A stretch of DNA of 64,000 bases from Hyphomicrobiales bacterium (GTDB lineage Bacteria > Pseudomonadota > Alphaproteobacteria > Rhizobiales > Rhizobiaceae), in contig UBTF01000001.1 of assembly GCA_900468285.1 (NCBI GenBank), positions 372,001 to 436,000 of the forward strand, written 5' to 3'. The notes below the pieces were generated by a model, which was not told where the DNA came from, ran no database searches, and saw only the letters and a list, made by a program, of their open reading frames with translations. The stretch's first letter is position 1, and each line of letters starts with the position of its first letter. Below, piece by piece: positions 1 to 8,369 of this stretch. The position numbers were made by a program, and so were the translations under genes.

Positions 1-372
1 GAAGTTCCGGCCATCTGGCGACCAGCCATGCCAGTAGGACGGCAGATTGCGCGTCATCAATCGAGGCGTACCGCCCTGTGATGGCACGAGATAAATCGCG
101 CTCTTGCCAAACTCGACCTTGTCGGAGATGGCATAAAGCGAACCGTCGGGAGAGATGCCGTGGTCGTTGTTACACTCCCTGGCGAAGCCCGTGTCGACAG
201 GCGTCAGCACCGCTTCACCGCCGAGTGACAACCGATAAAGCAAACCATTGCTGTTGAGCAGCAGGTAAGACCCGTCCGGCGACCAGTTGGGCGCCTCGAA
301 CAGTTCCGACGTCTGCCAGATGACCCGGTTCTGCCGGGTGCGGATGTTGAAGATTTCAACGGAACTGCGCAT
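1..372 (-). CDS. TolB-like beta-propeller protein (N-terminal part; runs off the left edge)
   Basis: This is the first 124 residues of a protein whose remainder lies outside the window. The start is ATG at 372, preceded five bases earlier by GGGAG. Three copies of a WSPDG/ISPDG-type motif (NWSPDG, GISPDG, GWSPDG) are spaced about 45-60 residues apart, which is the hallmark of PD40/WD40-like TolB propeller blades. No signal peptide is visible at this start, so it is more likely a cytosolic TolB-related protein than the periplasmic TolB of the Tol-Pal system. The ligand and function cannot be read from the sequence. The fold is fairly sure, the role is not. Confidence 0.75.
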   Translation of the reverse strand, partial: MRSSVEIFNIRTRQNRVIWQTSELFEAPNWSPDGSYLLLNSNGLLYRLSLGGEAVLTPVDTGFARECNNDHGISPDGSLYAISDKVEFGKSAIYLVPSQGGTPRLMTRNLPSYWHGWSPDGRNF

Positions 373-558
373 CGTGACTCCCACTAGATTACGGATCCTG
401 GACGGGCAAAAGTCGATAACTTGTTTGCATCAGCCAGGATGATGGATATGACTCTATGGCCGCAGGCACCGTCCTGTAAATTTAAAAACGGAAGACGGCA
501 GCGTTGCGGCACCGCCCGCATTCTCTGAGCCGGTTTTTCCCAATATTGAGGTCCCGCG

Positions 559-936
559 ATGACGACCATCGCTGATCAACCCATCCGGTTTGGCCGAGTG
601 GCGCCAATGCTTCCTGTCAAGGATATCCAGAAAGCTCATGATTTCTACGCCAACATACTCGGCTTTCAAAAGACGTTCGAAAACGGAAATCCCGTCGGCT
701 TCATGATCTTGAAGCGAGATGATGCCGAGTTGCATCTGACACTGCAGCCAGCTCACAAATCTCCGCCGTTCAACGTCGCGCACATGCTGGTAAGCGACGT
801 AGATGCAATCCACCGCCTTTGCAGTGACTACGGATTACGGATCATCAAAAGACTGGAAACTAAGGACTACGGCTTGCGGGCATTTGTTTTCGAGGATCCG
901 GACGGAAACCGGATCGATGTGGCGCAAGTTATCTAG
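559..936 (+). CDS. VOC (glyoxalase/bleomycin-resistance) family protein
   Basis: A 125-aa single-domain vicinal-oxygen-chelate protein. Visible family marks are the opening strand APMLPVKDI, the AHDFYANILGF helix and the closing FEDPDGNRIDV motif, which supplies part of the metal or ligand site in the family. The length is normal for one VOC module, and such proteins usually dimerise to form the active site. Members range from glyoxalases and dioxygenases to drug-binding proteins, so the substrate cannot be named. It converges on the NAD synthetase gene, with a hairpin terminator between them. The upstream 373-558 stretch shows no recognised regulatory motif. Confidence 0.85.
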   Translation: MTTIADQPIRFGRVAPMLPVKDIQKAHDFYANILGFQKTFENGNPVGFMILKRDDAELHLTLQPAHKSPPFNVAHMLVSDVDAIHRLCSDYGLRIIKRLETKDYGLRAFVFEDPDGNRIDVAQVI

Positions 937-942
937 GCAGAC

Positions 943-970
943 GAGCGGCGCGGTTCATGACGCGCCGCTC
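943..970. terminator. Bidirectional terminator hairpin between the VOC and nadE genes
   Basis: A perfect 10-bp inverted repeat (GAGCGGCGCG / CGCGCCGCTC) with an 8-base loop sits between two convergent stop codons. The flanking T-runs are weak, so termination in either direction is inferred from position and stem strength. Confidence 0.6.
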
Positions 971-976
971 TATTCG

Positions 977-2665
977 CTACCTGTCCCGGAAGCGATTGGT
1001 AATCGGATAGCGGCGGTCGCGACCGAAATTCTTCTTGGTGATCTTCACACCCGGCGCAGACTGGCGGCGTTTGTATTCGGCCAGATATAGCAGGTGCTCG
1101 ATGCGATGCACGGTCGCGACATCATGACCGCGCGCCACAATCTCCTCCACCGACATTTCCAGTTCAACAAGGCACTCGAGGATATCGTCGAGAACGGGAT
1201 AAGGCGGCAGGGAATCTTGGTCGGTCTGGTTGGGTCTAAGCTCCGCAGAAGGTGCCTTCGAGATGATGTTGGCGGGAATGACCTCACCGGAAGGACCGAG
1301 CGCGCCCGGCGGCACATGGCTGTTGCGCCATTTGGAGATGCCGTAGACCTGCATCTTGTATAGGTCCTTGATGGGGTTGAAGCCGCCGTTCATATCGCCA
1401 TACAGAGTGGCATAACCCACTGACATCTCGGACTTGTTGCCGGTTGTGACCACCATGGAGCCGAACTTGTTGGAGATGGCCATTAGAATGGTGCCACGGG
1501 CGCGGCTTTGCAGGTTTTCTTCGGTAATGCCCTCTTCGGTACCTTCAAAAAGCTCCGTCAACGCCGTCATGAAGCCATCGACCGGCTCGGCGATCGGCAC
1601 GATGTCATAGCGGCAACCGAGTGCCTTGGCGCATTCCGCGGCATCCTTCAGCGATTCGTCTGATGTGTAGCGGTACGGCAGCATGATGCAGCGCACCCGC
1701 TCCTCACCCAGCGCATCGACCGCAATGGCGGCGCAGATGGCCGAATCGATGCCGCCGGAAAGGCCCAGCACGACGCTCCTGAAGCCATTCTTGTTTACAT
1801 AATCGCGGAAGCCCAGCATACAGGCGCGGTAATCCGCCTCCTCACCCTCGGGTATCTGGGAAAAGGGTCCCTCGCTGCAGTGCCAGCCTTTTTCTGTTCG
1901 TTTCCAGTCCATCACCGCAAGGGTGCTTTCGAACTGACTCATCTGGAAAGCCAGCGTCTTGTCGGCGTTGAAAGCAAAGCTTGCGCCATCGAAAACAAGC
2001 TCATCCTGTCCGCCAACCTGATTGGCGAAGACGAGCGGCAGCCCGCTTTCGATGACCTGGCGCAATGCCACCTGATGCCGCACATCCACCTTGCCGCGGT
2101 AATAGGGCGAGCCATTCGGCACCAGCAGAATTTCCGCACCGCTTTCGGCCAGTGTTTCGCAGACGCCGAAATCGTTCCAGATTTCCTCACAGATGGGAAT
2201 GCCGATACGCACGCCCCGGAAATTATAGGGGCCGGAAATCGAGCCTTCGGCAAAGACGCGCTTCTCATCAAACTCGCCGTAATTCGGCAAATCTACCTTG
2301 TCACGCAGCGCAACGATCTTGCCGCCATCCAGCAGCGCGACGGAATTGTGCCGTCCCGTTTCGCCCTGGCGCGGAAAGCCAATGATGACACCCGGACCGC
2401 CATCTCCCGTTTCAGCCGCCAGTTCCTCCACCGCCCGCAGGCAGGCCTTGAGAAAGGATGGCTTCAAGACGAGATCTTCCGGCGGATAGCCGGAGATGAA
2501 AAGCTCGGTGAGGAGCAGCAGGTCCGCGCCCTGGGCAGCCGCATCGGCACGCGCTTCACGTGCCTTGGCAAGGTTACCCGCGACATCGCCGACGGTTGGG
2601 TTGAACTGCCCGACGGCAATTCGCAGAACATTGGGATTGGTGTGTACTTGGCTCATGACTCTCAT
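977..2665 (-). CDS. nadE: Glutamine-dependent NAD+ synthetase
   Basis: A 562-aa two-domain enzyme making NAD+ from nicotinic acid adenine dinucleotide, ATP and glutamine, the last step of NAD synthesis. The N-terminal nitrilase-type glutaminase carries the Glu-Lys-Cys triad (E54, K123, C159 in an ICEEIW context). The C-terminal synthetase has the PP-loop SGGIDS at 303-308 and a TTGNKSE motif. The length fits the long bacterial glutamine-dependent form rather than the short ammonia-dependent one. The start at 2665 is chosen because GGGAG precedes it by eight bases; a second ATG three codons later is possible. A three-unit Pho-box-like repeat lies upstream, oriented toward this gene. Confidence 0.95.
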   Translation of the reverse strand: MRVMSQVHTNPNVLRIAVGQFNPTVGDVAGNLAKAREARADAAAQGADLLLLTELFISGYPPEDLVLKPSFLKACLRAVEELAAETGDGGPGVIIGFPRQGETGRHNSVALLDGGKIVALRDKVDLPNYGEFDEKRVFAEGSISGPYNFRGVRIGIPICEEIWNDFGVCETLAESGAEILLVPNGSPYYRGKVDVRHQVALRQVIESGLPLVFANQVGGQDELVFDGASFAFNADKTLAFQMSQFESTLAVMDWKRTEKGWHCSEGPFSQIPEGEEADYRACMLGFRDYVNKNGFRSVVLGLSGGIDSAICAAIAVDALGEERVRCIMLPYRYTSDESLKDAAECAKALGCRYDIVPIAEPVDGFMTALTELFEGTEEGITEENLQSRARGTILMAISNKFGSMVVTTGNKSEMSVGYATLYGDMNGGFNPIKDLYKMQVYGISKWRNSHVPPGALGPSGEVIPANIISKAPSAELRPNQTDQDSLPPYPVLDDILECLVELEMSVEEIVARGHDVATVHRIEHLLYLAEYKRRQSAPGVKITKKNFGRDRRYPITNRFRDR

Positions 2666-2805
2666 TTACCGCGCTCCCGTCCGGCACGCAACGCAAGCTG
2701 TTCAACTGGCTTAAAAAACGGCGACCAGACATTGGCAATGCGCCTCACGCAAAGGTTATTCCGGGCACCTGTGGATTCCGCATAGTTCATGTCGCATTCA
2801 CCCCG

Positions 2806-2838
2806 CTTATGTGACAGTTACATGACACTTTCATGACG
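2806..2838 (-). promoter_or_regulatory. Pho-box-like site with three 11-bp direct repeats
   Basis: Read on the minus strand, the site consists of CGTCATGAAAG / TGTCATGTAAC / TGTCACATAAG. The core GTGTCAT-GTAA-CTGTCAC differs from the PhoB consensus CTGTCAT-N4-CTGTCAT at two of fourteen positions. It lies about 140 bp upstream of nadE, in the orientation expected for nadE, and about 50 bp upstream of the phosphoglycerol-transferase-like gene in reverse orientation. Binding by PhoB is inferred from sequence only. Confidence 0.6.
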
Positions 2839-2889
2839 CCTGATTCACGGGCGCAGACACACTGCCGGAGTTGAAAATTGAGGAATTCG

Positions 2890-4809
2890 GTGCCCAGAGC
2901 GGTTGCCGAAAGGATGAAGCTCGTCCTTTCGAAACCTTTGACGCGCAACCCGGACAGAGTTGTTGGCGATGTCTATCCGGTTCTGAATCTTGCGCTTGCC
3001 GCCCTGCTGCTGATTGTCTGCATGGAGTGGATTGCGCGAGGCTCGCTGCATGACATCGGCACGTTCCTGTTTTCACCAGCGCGCCCCGGTTTCACGACTT
3101 TGGTCGCGGTCATGCTTTGCCTTACGGCGCTCGATGCGCTGTTCGGCAGACACTATCAATCGCTTCTGGTGGCCGCCCCGGTTTTGCTGGTCACGGCCTT
3201 CATGTCGCATCAAAAGCAGCTTTATCTTTCAGATCCGCTCTACCCGTCCGATCTGTTGTTCGGGCGACAAATTCTACAGCTTTTGCCAGCCATGCTGAAA
3301 GCCCAGCCCGTTACCGCGGTCGCACTCGCGGCAGGCCTTGTGCTAGCTGTTGCATCCGGTGTGATGATCTGGCGCTTTATTCGCATGTATACCCCGGCGA
3401 TGGCGGTAAAAGCACGCTTCCTTCGGCTGGTGCTCGCGCTTCCTTTGCTGGCGGGACTTGGTTCGCTGATGGAATATTCGCACTATTCCTGGGTGCGTGA
3501 CCGGCTCAACATCATTCCCATGATGTGGGATCAGAAGGAGAATTACCGGCATAACGGCTTCCTGCTTGCCTTCACATTCAACATTCCCATGGCGAATGTC
3601 TCCGCACCCGCAGGCTATGGTGAAAACACAATCGCAGACATTGCCTCCGATGGCTCTGCCTTTGCCGTGAACCACAGCACCCGGCCGGATGTCATCATGA
3701 TCATGAGTGAGTCGCTCTGGGACCCTACCCGGGTTCCTGATGTGGCTCTGTCCAGAGATCCGATGCCTTCGATACGCGCCAGACAATCCGGCCATGTTTT
3801 CTCGCCCGAATTCGGCGGCATGACTGCCAATGTCGAGTTTGAGGCGCTGACCGGTTTCTCGAATGCCTTCCTGCCCTATGGCAGCATTCCCTATCAGCAA
3901 TATATTCGCCGAAACGTGCCTTCCCTCGCGACCTTCTTTCGCAGCGAGGGCTATTCCTCGATTGCGCTACACCCGTTCCAATCCTGGTTCTGGAACCGCG
4001 CCGAGGTCTACAAATCGCTCGGCTTCGAGGAATTCCGTTCGGAAGAAACGCTGCCAGCAATGGAAAAGCGCGGGATGTTTGCTGCAGACGCGGCCCTCAC
4101 AACGGAAATCATTCAGACGGTGGAGGCAGCGGACAATCCTCTGTTTCTATTCGCTGTCACCCTTCAGGGACACGGACCCTACGAGGCTGACCGATATGCT
4201 GATAGATCCGTTGGCGTAACGGGAGCTCTCTCTAATGGTGCAGCGGCATCGCTTGCGACCTATGCTCAGGGCGTGGCAGAGGCGGACGCCAGCTTCGCAA
4301 GGCTGATCGACTGGGCAAAGAACCGTGAACGCGACACCATTGTCGTTCTGTTTGGAGACCACCTCCCGCCGCTCGGACACGTCTATGTGGAAAGCGGCTA
4401 TATGCCTGAGATGGTGGCGACCCGCCGCGCGCCGCTGGAAACGATGAAGAAGGAGCACGAGACACCACTCGTGGTCTGGTCATCCAGAACAGGACTTCAA
4501 AACCGCATTGGTACCATCAGCCCGGCCTTGCTGCCCTACCACATCTTGAAGACGGCGGGCCTTGGCGATCCCTTTTACACGGGCGTCCTGGGCAAGGTGC
4601 AGGCATCATACTCCGTGATTGATCGGCATATGCTGATGGAAAGAGACGGCTCTGCGTTGCCCGACTGGTTGACAGGGCCAAGCGAGATACCCGCTCCGAT
4701 ATCGCAATATCGCCAATTGCAGTTCGACATGATGTTTGGCAAGCAGTTTGCGAAGGAGCGGTTTTTCCCGGGCTTCAACTGGTTGAACAGTGGCAATCCC
4801 TCTGGCTAA
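2890..4809 (+). CDS. LTA-synthase-like phosphoglycerol transferase (membrane sulfatase-fold enzyme)
   Basis: A 639-aa inner-membrane protein with about five N-terminal transmembrane helices in the first 200 residues, then an extracytoplasmic sulfatase-fold domain. Visible catalytic elements are the IMSESLWDPT strand, the GGMTANVEFEALTG segment that would hold the nucleophilic Thr, and GDHLPP with the metal-binding Asp-His. Relatives transfer phosphoglycerol from phosphatidylglycerol; in rhizobia this class (CgmB, OpgB-like) decorates periplasmic cyclic beta-glucans. That substrate is inferred. The GTG at 2890 is preferred because GAGGA precedes it by five bases; TTG at 2878 and ATG at 2914 are alternatives. 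The reverse-oriented Pho-box-like site just upstream suggests a phosphate link. Confidence 0.85.
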   Translation: MPRAVAERMKLVLSKPLTRNPDRVVGDVYPVLNLALAALLLIVCMEWIARGSLHDIGTFLFSPARPGFTTLVAVMLCLTALDALFGRHYQSLLVAAPVLLVTAFMSHQKQLYLSDPLYPSDLLFGRQILQLLPAMLKAQPVTAVALAAGLVLAVASGVMIWRFIRMYTPAMAVKARFLRLVLALPLLAGLGSLMEYSHYSWVRDRLNIIPMMWDQKENYRHNGFLLAFTFNIPMANVSAPAGYGENTIADIASDGSAFAVNHSTRPDVIMIMSESLWDPTRVPDVALSRDPMPSIRARQSGHVFSPEFGGMTANVEFEALTGFSNAFLPYGSIPYQQYIRRNVPSLATFFRSEGYSSIALHPFQSWFWNRAEVYKSLGFEEFRSEETLPAMEKRGMFAADAALTTEIIQTVEAADNPLFLFAVTLQGHGPYEADRYADRSVGVTGALSNGAAASLATYAQGVAEADASFARLIDWAKNRERDTIVVLFGDHLPPLGHVYVESGYMPEMVATRRAPLETMKKEHETPLVVWSSRTGLQNRIGTISPALLPYHILKTAGLGDPFYTGVLGKVQASYSVIDRHMLMERDGSALPDWLTGPSEIPAPISQYRQLQFDMMFGKQFAKERFFPGFNWLNSGNPSG

Positions 4810-4920
4810 CGGCATCCTGAACACCGCCGAATTCATTTGAATTCGACACTCTTGCCAGCTTATCTCTTGATCCGCGCCGGACTTTGGCTCCCGGCGGTTC
4901 ATGTAAGGCTGGAGACCATA

Positions 4921-5460
4921 ATGGCAGCTATTCCGGATTATATCACCTCGCATTTCAAGCGTTCCTCCCGGGACATTGGCGAGGTGGAGAAGCGCATTGT
5001 TGATATAGCTCACCAGAAGAAGCTTATTTCAACGGATACGAATGCGGAGTTTTCGAAGGAATCGACCTTTGGAGAAAGACTGGCCGACAGTATTGCGCGG
5101 ATTGGCGGCTCGTGGGGCTTCATCATAAGCTTCCTCGTCTTTCTGGCGGTCTGGGCCGTGGTCAACACCATTGTCCTCACAACCCGCGCGTTCGACCCCT
5201 ACCCCTTCATTTTCCTCAATCTCATTCTCTCCATGCTGGCAGCGGTTCAGGCACCTATCATCATGATGTCGCAAAATCGGCAGGCTGTGCGAGACCGCTT
5301 CGAGGCGGCCAAGGACTACGAAGTGAATCTGAAAGCAGAGTTGGAAGTCCTTTCCCTTCATGAAAAGATCGATGTGAAAGTTCTGGCCGAGCTCGCAGCC
5401 CTGAGGCAGGAGATTGCCAAACTTCACCACCGCCGGAAAAACGAAGGCGAACTCCCCTGA
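4921..5460 (+). CDS. DUF1003 membrane protein
   Basis: A 179-aa protein with the DUF1003 core: an ADSIARIGGSWGFI segment, a first membrane helix, PYPFIFLNLILSMLAAVQ forming the second, then an MMSQNRQ motif followed by a charged helical tail. Two transmembrane helices are predicted by eye, with the C-terminus probably forming a coiled coil. The function of DUF1003 proteins is unknown. The ATG at 4921 is preferred because GGAGA lies five bases upstream; a TTG 28 codons earlier has no good ribosome site. It stands alone between the transferase gene and sthA. Confidence 0.85.
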   Translation: MAAIPDYITSHFKRSSRDIGEVEKRIVDIAHQKKLISTDTNAEFSKESTFGERLADSIARIGGSWGFIISFLVFLAVWAVVNTIVLTTRAFDPYPFIFLNLILSMLAAVQAPIIMMSQNRQAVRDRFEAAKDYEVNLKAELEVLSLHEKIDVKVLAELAALRQEIAKLHHRRKNEGELP

Positions 5461-5708
5461 TTTCGATGAAGAAACCGGTGCCCCATTTAGTCATGTCAGG
5501 TCAATTTGCGTCTTTTTTTGCGCTGGTTACGAATCCGTCAGATTCTTCCGCTACACATTGACGCGGGCATTTGTTGCATTGCACTCTTGGTGCAGCGACA
5601 CGGGAATCACTTCCGTATCAGAATGGCATCACGCTTTTCCGAGCAGCGACGCCTCCGCACTGGAACATCCGTGTCCAGTAACCGCAAATTCTGTTCCGAG
5701 GCTTCTTC

Positions 5709-7124
5709 ATGAACCAGTACGATCTCATTGTTGTCGGTAGCGGTCCTGCTGGCAGGCGCGCCGCCATTCAGGCCGCGAAGCTGGACAAGACTGTTCTGGT
5801 TATCGAAAAGGGTCGCCGCGTTGGCGGCGTTTCCGTTCATACCGGAACGATCCCATCCAAGACGATGCGCGAAACCGCACTCAATCTTTCCGGCTGGCGC
5901 GAGCGCGGTTTTTACGGCCGGTCCTACCGCGTCAAACAGGAAATCAGCGCGGAAGACCTTCGTCGCCGCCTGCTGATTACGCTGGATCACGAAGTCGATG
6001 TTCTGGAACATCAGTTCGCCCGTAACCGCGTAACCCATTTGCGCGGCAAGGCGACATTTCTGACATCCGACACCATGGAGATCACCAAGGACGATGGTGA
6101 AGTCGTCGCAGTCAAAGGCAAAAGCATTCTGCTGGCCGTCGGCACTCGCCCCTTCCGGCCAGATTACATGCCCTTCGATGGAAAGACTGTCATCGACAGC
6201 GATGAACTGCTGGAAATGGAAAAGCTGCCACGCTCAATGGTGGTCATCGGCGCAGGCGTTATCGGCATCGAATATGCCACCATCTTCAGCGCGTTGGACA
6301 CAGCCGTTACGTTGATCGACCCCAAGCCGACCATGCTGGATTTCATCGACAAGGAAATCGTCGAGGACTTCACCTACCAGCTGCGCGACAGAAACATGAA
6401 GCTGCTTCTTGGGCAAAAGGCCGACAAGGTGGAGCGCACGCCGGAAGGCAAGGTTGCCGTAACGCTGGATAGCGGGCGCACGCTGACAACAGAAATGGTG
6501 CTTTTCGCAGCCGGCCGCATGGGAGCGACCGATAGTTTGAACCTCGCCGCTGCCGGCCTTGAGGCAGACAGCCGCGGCCGCCTTTCCGTGAACCCGGAAA
6601 CCTTTGAGACATCCGTCCCTGGCATCTATGCCGCGGGCGATGTCATCGGCTTTCCAAGCCTCGCATCCACCTCGATGGAACAGGGGCGAATCGCCGCTCG
6701 TGTCGCCGTCGGCGCCATTGCCATGGAGCCCCAGAAGTACTTCCCTTACGGCATCTATGCAGTGCCGGAAATTTCCACCTGCGGTCTTACCGAAGAGGAA
6801 ATGAAGGAACGCGGCATTGCCTATGAATGCGGGATTGCCCGTTTCCGCGAAACATCTCGCGGTCACATCATGGGCCTGGATACTGGTCTGCTGAAGCTGA
6901 TCTTCTCGCTGAAAACGCGCCGACTCCTTGGCGTCCACATCGTGGGTGAAGGGGCGACCGAACTCGTCCATATCGGTCAGGCTGTGCTCAACCTCAAAGG
7001 CACAGTCGAATATTTCGTTGAAAACACCTTCAACTATCCGACGCTTGCCGAGGCATACAAGATTGCCGGTCTGGACGCCTGGAACCGGATGGGCGACATC
7101 AAGAACGAAAACGCGACGGTCTGA
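5709..7124 (+). CDS. sthA: Soluble pyridine nucleotide transhydrogenase
   Basis: A 471-aa FAD enzyme of the pyridine nucleotide-disulfide oxidoreductase family that moves hydride between NADPH and NAD+ in the cytosol. The FAD-binding GSGPAG is at 10-15, a second Rossmann motif GAGVIGIEYA lies near 178, and an AAGDV motif follows for FAD. The redox-active CxxxxC of lipoamide dehydrogenase and glutathione reductase is absent: the equivalent stretch reads GGVSVHTGTIPSK, the pattern expected of SthA. The length matches SthA proteins. It converges on the next gene, with a shared hairpin at the junction. Confidence 0.93.
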   Translation: MNQYDLIVVGSGPAGRRAAIQAAKLDKTVLVIEKGRRVGGVSVHTGTIPSKTMRETALNLSGWRERGFYGRSYRVKQEISAEDLRRRLLITLDHEVDVLEHQFARNRVTHLRGKATFLTSDTMEITKDDGEVVAVKGKSILLAVGTRPFRPDYMPFDGKTVIDSDELLEMEKLPRSMVVIGAGVIGIEYATIFSALDTAVTLIDPKPTMLDFIDKEIVEDFTYQLRDRNMKLLLGQKADKVERTPEGKVAVTLDSGRTLTTEMVLFAAGRMGATDSLNLAAAGLEADSRGRLSVNPETFETSVPGIYAAGDVIGFPSLASTSMEQGRIAARVAVGAIAMEPQKYFPYGIYAVPEISTCGLTEEEMKERGIAYECGIARFRETSRGHIMGLDTGLLKLIFSLKTRRLLGVHIVGEGATELVHIGQAVLNLKGTVEYFVENTFNYPTLAEAYKIAGLDAWNRMGDIKNENATV

Positions 7125-7132
7125 CGTGACGG

Positions 7133-7163
7133 CGCGCGCTACCAACGAATGCTGTAGCGCGCG
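7133..7163. terminator. Hairpin between convergent sthA and OMP genes
   Basis: A perfect 10-bp inverted repeat CGCGCGCTAC / GTAGCGCGCG with an 11-base loop. It overlaps the last codons of the outer-membrane-protein gene on the minus strand, so it would serve mainly the sthA transcript. Confidence 0.55.
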
Positions 7164-7804
7164 TTCACCGAGGGGCGAAAGCGGTCCTCATCATTTTGAT
7201 TAATCTGCCCGGTGACGGTGAAGTTCTTGCCGAACTTCTGCTCTACCGCCACACTCGATTCGAACTCATCGAAGGTATCACGGGTGGCACCCGTAAGAAC
7301 GAAAGCGGTTCCTGTCTGCGAACGCGTCAACCGGAGTGATTGCGACACATCCAGCCCGCTCCATTGCTGTGCAGTGCCATCGTAGCGAATCGTCATATTC
7401 CTGTTTGCCTCGAGATCGAGATCCGCAGTGGCGATGCGCTTCTGCGACGTCGTCACTGTCCAGGCACTTGAGCCCGTCAATGCATTCATCAAGACGGCAA
7501 CATCGCTGGCGATCTTTGCTCCCGGCAGGTTGGAAGATAACAGCGTGATGTTCCCCCAGAATTTGACCGGCGTGTCTACCAGTGCCCCGCCCTCTGAGCC
7601 GACCATGCCCATTTCAAGACCGGCACGGATCGGGGTTTCAACGGGTAGTTTCGCACCGATGCGGGCGGAATAGGACTGATCGGAGTTCTTTGCAGGAGAC
7701 CAGATAAGGCCGCGTTCCTGGGCATGAACCACACCCGCTGACAAGAATAAAACTATGGCGCTGACGGCAGCAGCGTGCAGGCCACGACGCATTTTACACA
7801 TCAT
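7139..7804 (-). CDS. Small predicted outer-membrane beta-barrel protein
   Basis: A 221-aa protein with a signal peptide (hydrophobic stretch at about 9-28, cleavage near VHA-QE). The mature part alternates polar and hydrophobic residues as in amphipathic strands and ends in YSIRW, the aromatic C-terminal signature recognised by the Bam machinery. No specific family is recognised. Start codons at residues 1, 2 and 5 are all possible. It lies upstream of a 565-bp gene-free stretch and converges on sthA. The localisation is a fair inference; the function is unknown. Confidence 0.7.
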   Translation of the reverse strand: MMCKMRRGLHAAAVSAIVLFLSAGVVHAQERGLIWSPAKNSDQSYSARIGAKLPVETPIRAGLEMGMVGSEGGALVDTPVKFWGNITLLSSNLPGAKIASDVAVLMNALTGSSAWTVTTSQKRIATADLDLEANRNMTIRYDGTAQQWSGLDVSQSLRLTRSQTGTAFVLTGATRDTFDEFESSVAVEQKFGKNFTVTGQINQNDEDRFRPSVNARYSIRW

Positions 7805-8316
7805 CTCTGTTCCTCAGGCCTGTCGCTGCACCGCCCCTGGGAGGCAAAACGGTGCTTGACCAAGGCTTGTGGCAATCGGTCTTTCCGGCTCGATTGCTTT
7901 GAGTTGGCAGACCACGCGCAATGGCTGTTTGAGAGCCATTTCCGAGTGAGCACATCTTTGATGGCTGCACCGGCGCGATGAAAATCATCCGGCGCAACGA
8001 TGCTGTCGATAGCGCCAAATGGAGAGTTGAAACTGGGGCTTGATGCCGGGCCGCGATGTTTCGCGACGGATTTGCGACGAGCGTCTCGTGCAAATCAATG
8101 AGGAGAGTCTGCCAGATGAACGGGAGATGAACAAGAGCAGATGCAGCAAAAAGTCATTGTGCGCTGCATTGTGATCGTGGTGCTACGATGCACACCGGAA
8201 ATGGCATAGCTTCACCACGTCAGCCGGTTCTTGCAATGGCGGTTGCCCCGCTCCCTGCGGCCAAGCTTTCCAGCAACGGTGAAATGGCTTGGCCCGAGCG
8301 ACACGGTCGCTGAAAA
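7805..8316. other. Gene-free stretch upstream of the OMP gene
   Basis: No ORF here has convincing codon use or a ribosome site. A minus-strand ORF at 7794-8093 overlaps the OMP start and looks spurious. A short inverted repeat TGCAGC / GCTGCA lies near 8141-8170. The promoter of the OMP gene must be here, but no clear -35/-10 pair stands out. Confidence 0.4.
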
Positions 8317-8350
8317 GCAAAAGGCCGCAGCTTTCGCCACGGCCCTTCAA
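8317..8350 (-). terminator. Rho-independent terminator of tig
   Basis: On the minus strand, an 8-bp stem GCCGTGGC / GCTGCGGC (two G-U pairs) is closed by a GAAA tetraloop and followed by CTTTTGCTTTT. It lies just downstream of the tig stop codon. Confidence 0.85.
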
Positions 8351-8369
8351 AATCTTTTGCAGAAGAAGC

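Noticed and set aside
7794-8093. 99-codon minus-strand ORF upstream of the OMP gene
   Set aside because: It overlaps the start of the OMP gene, has no ribosome site and no recognisable protein character.
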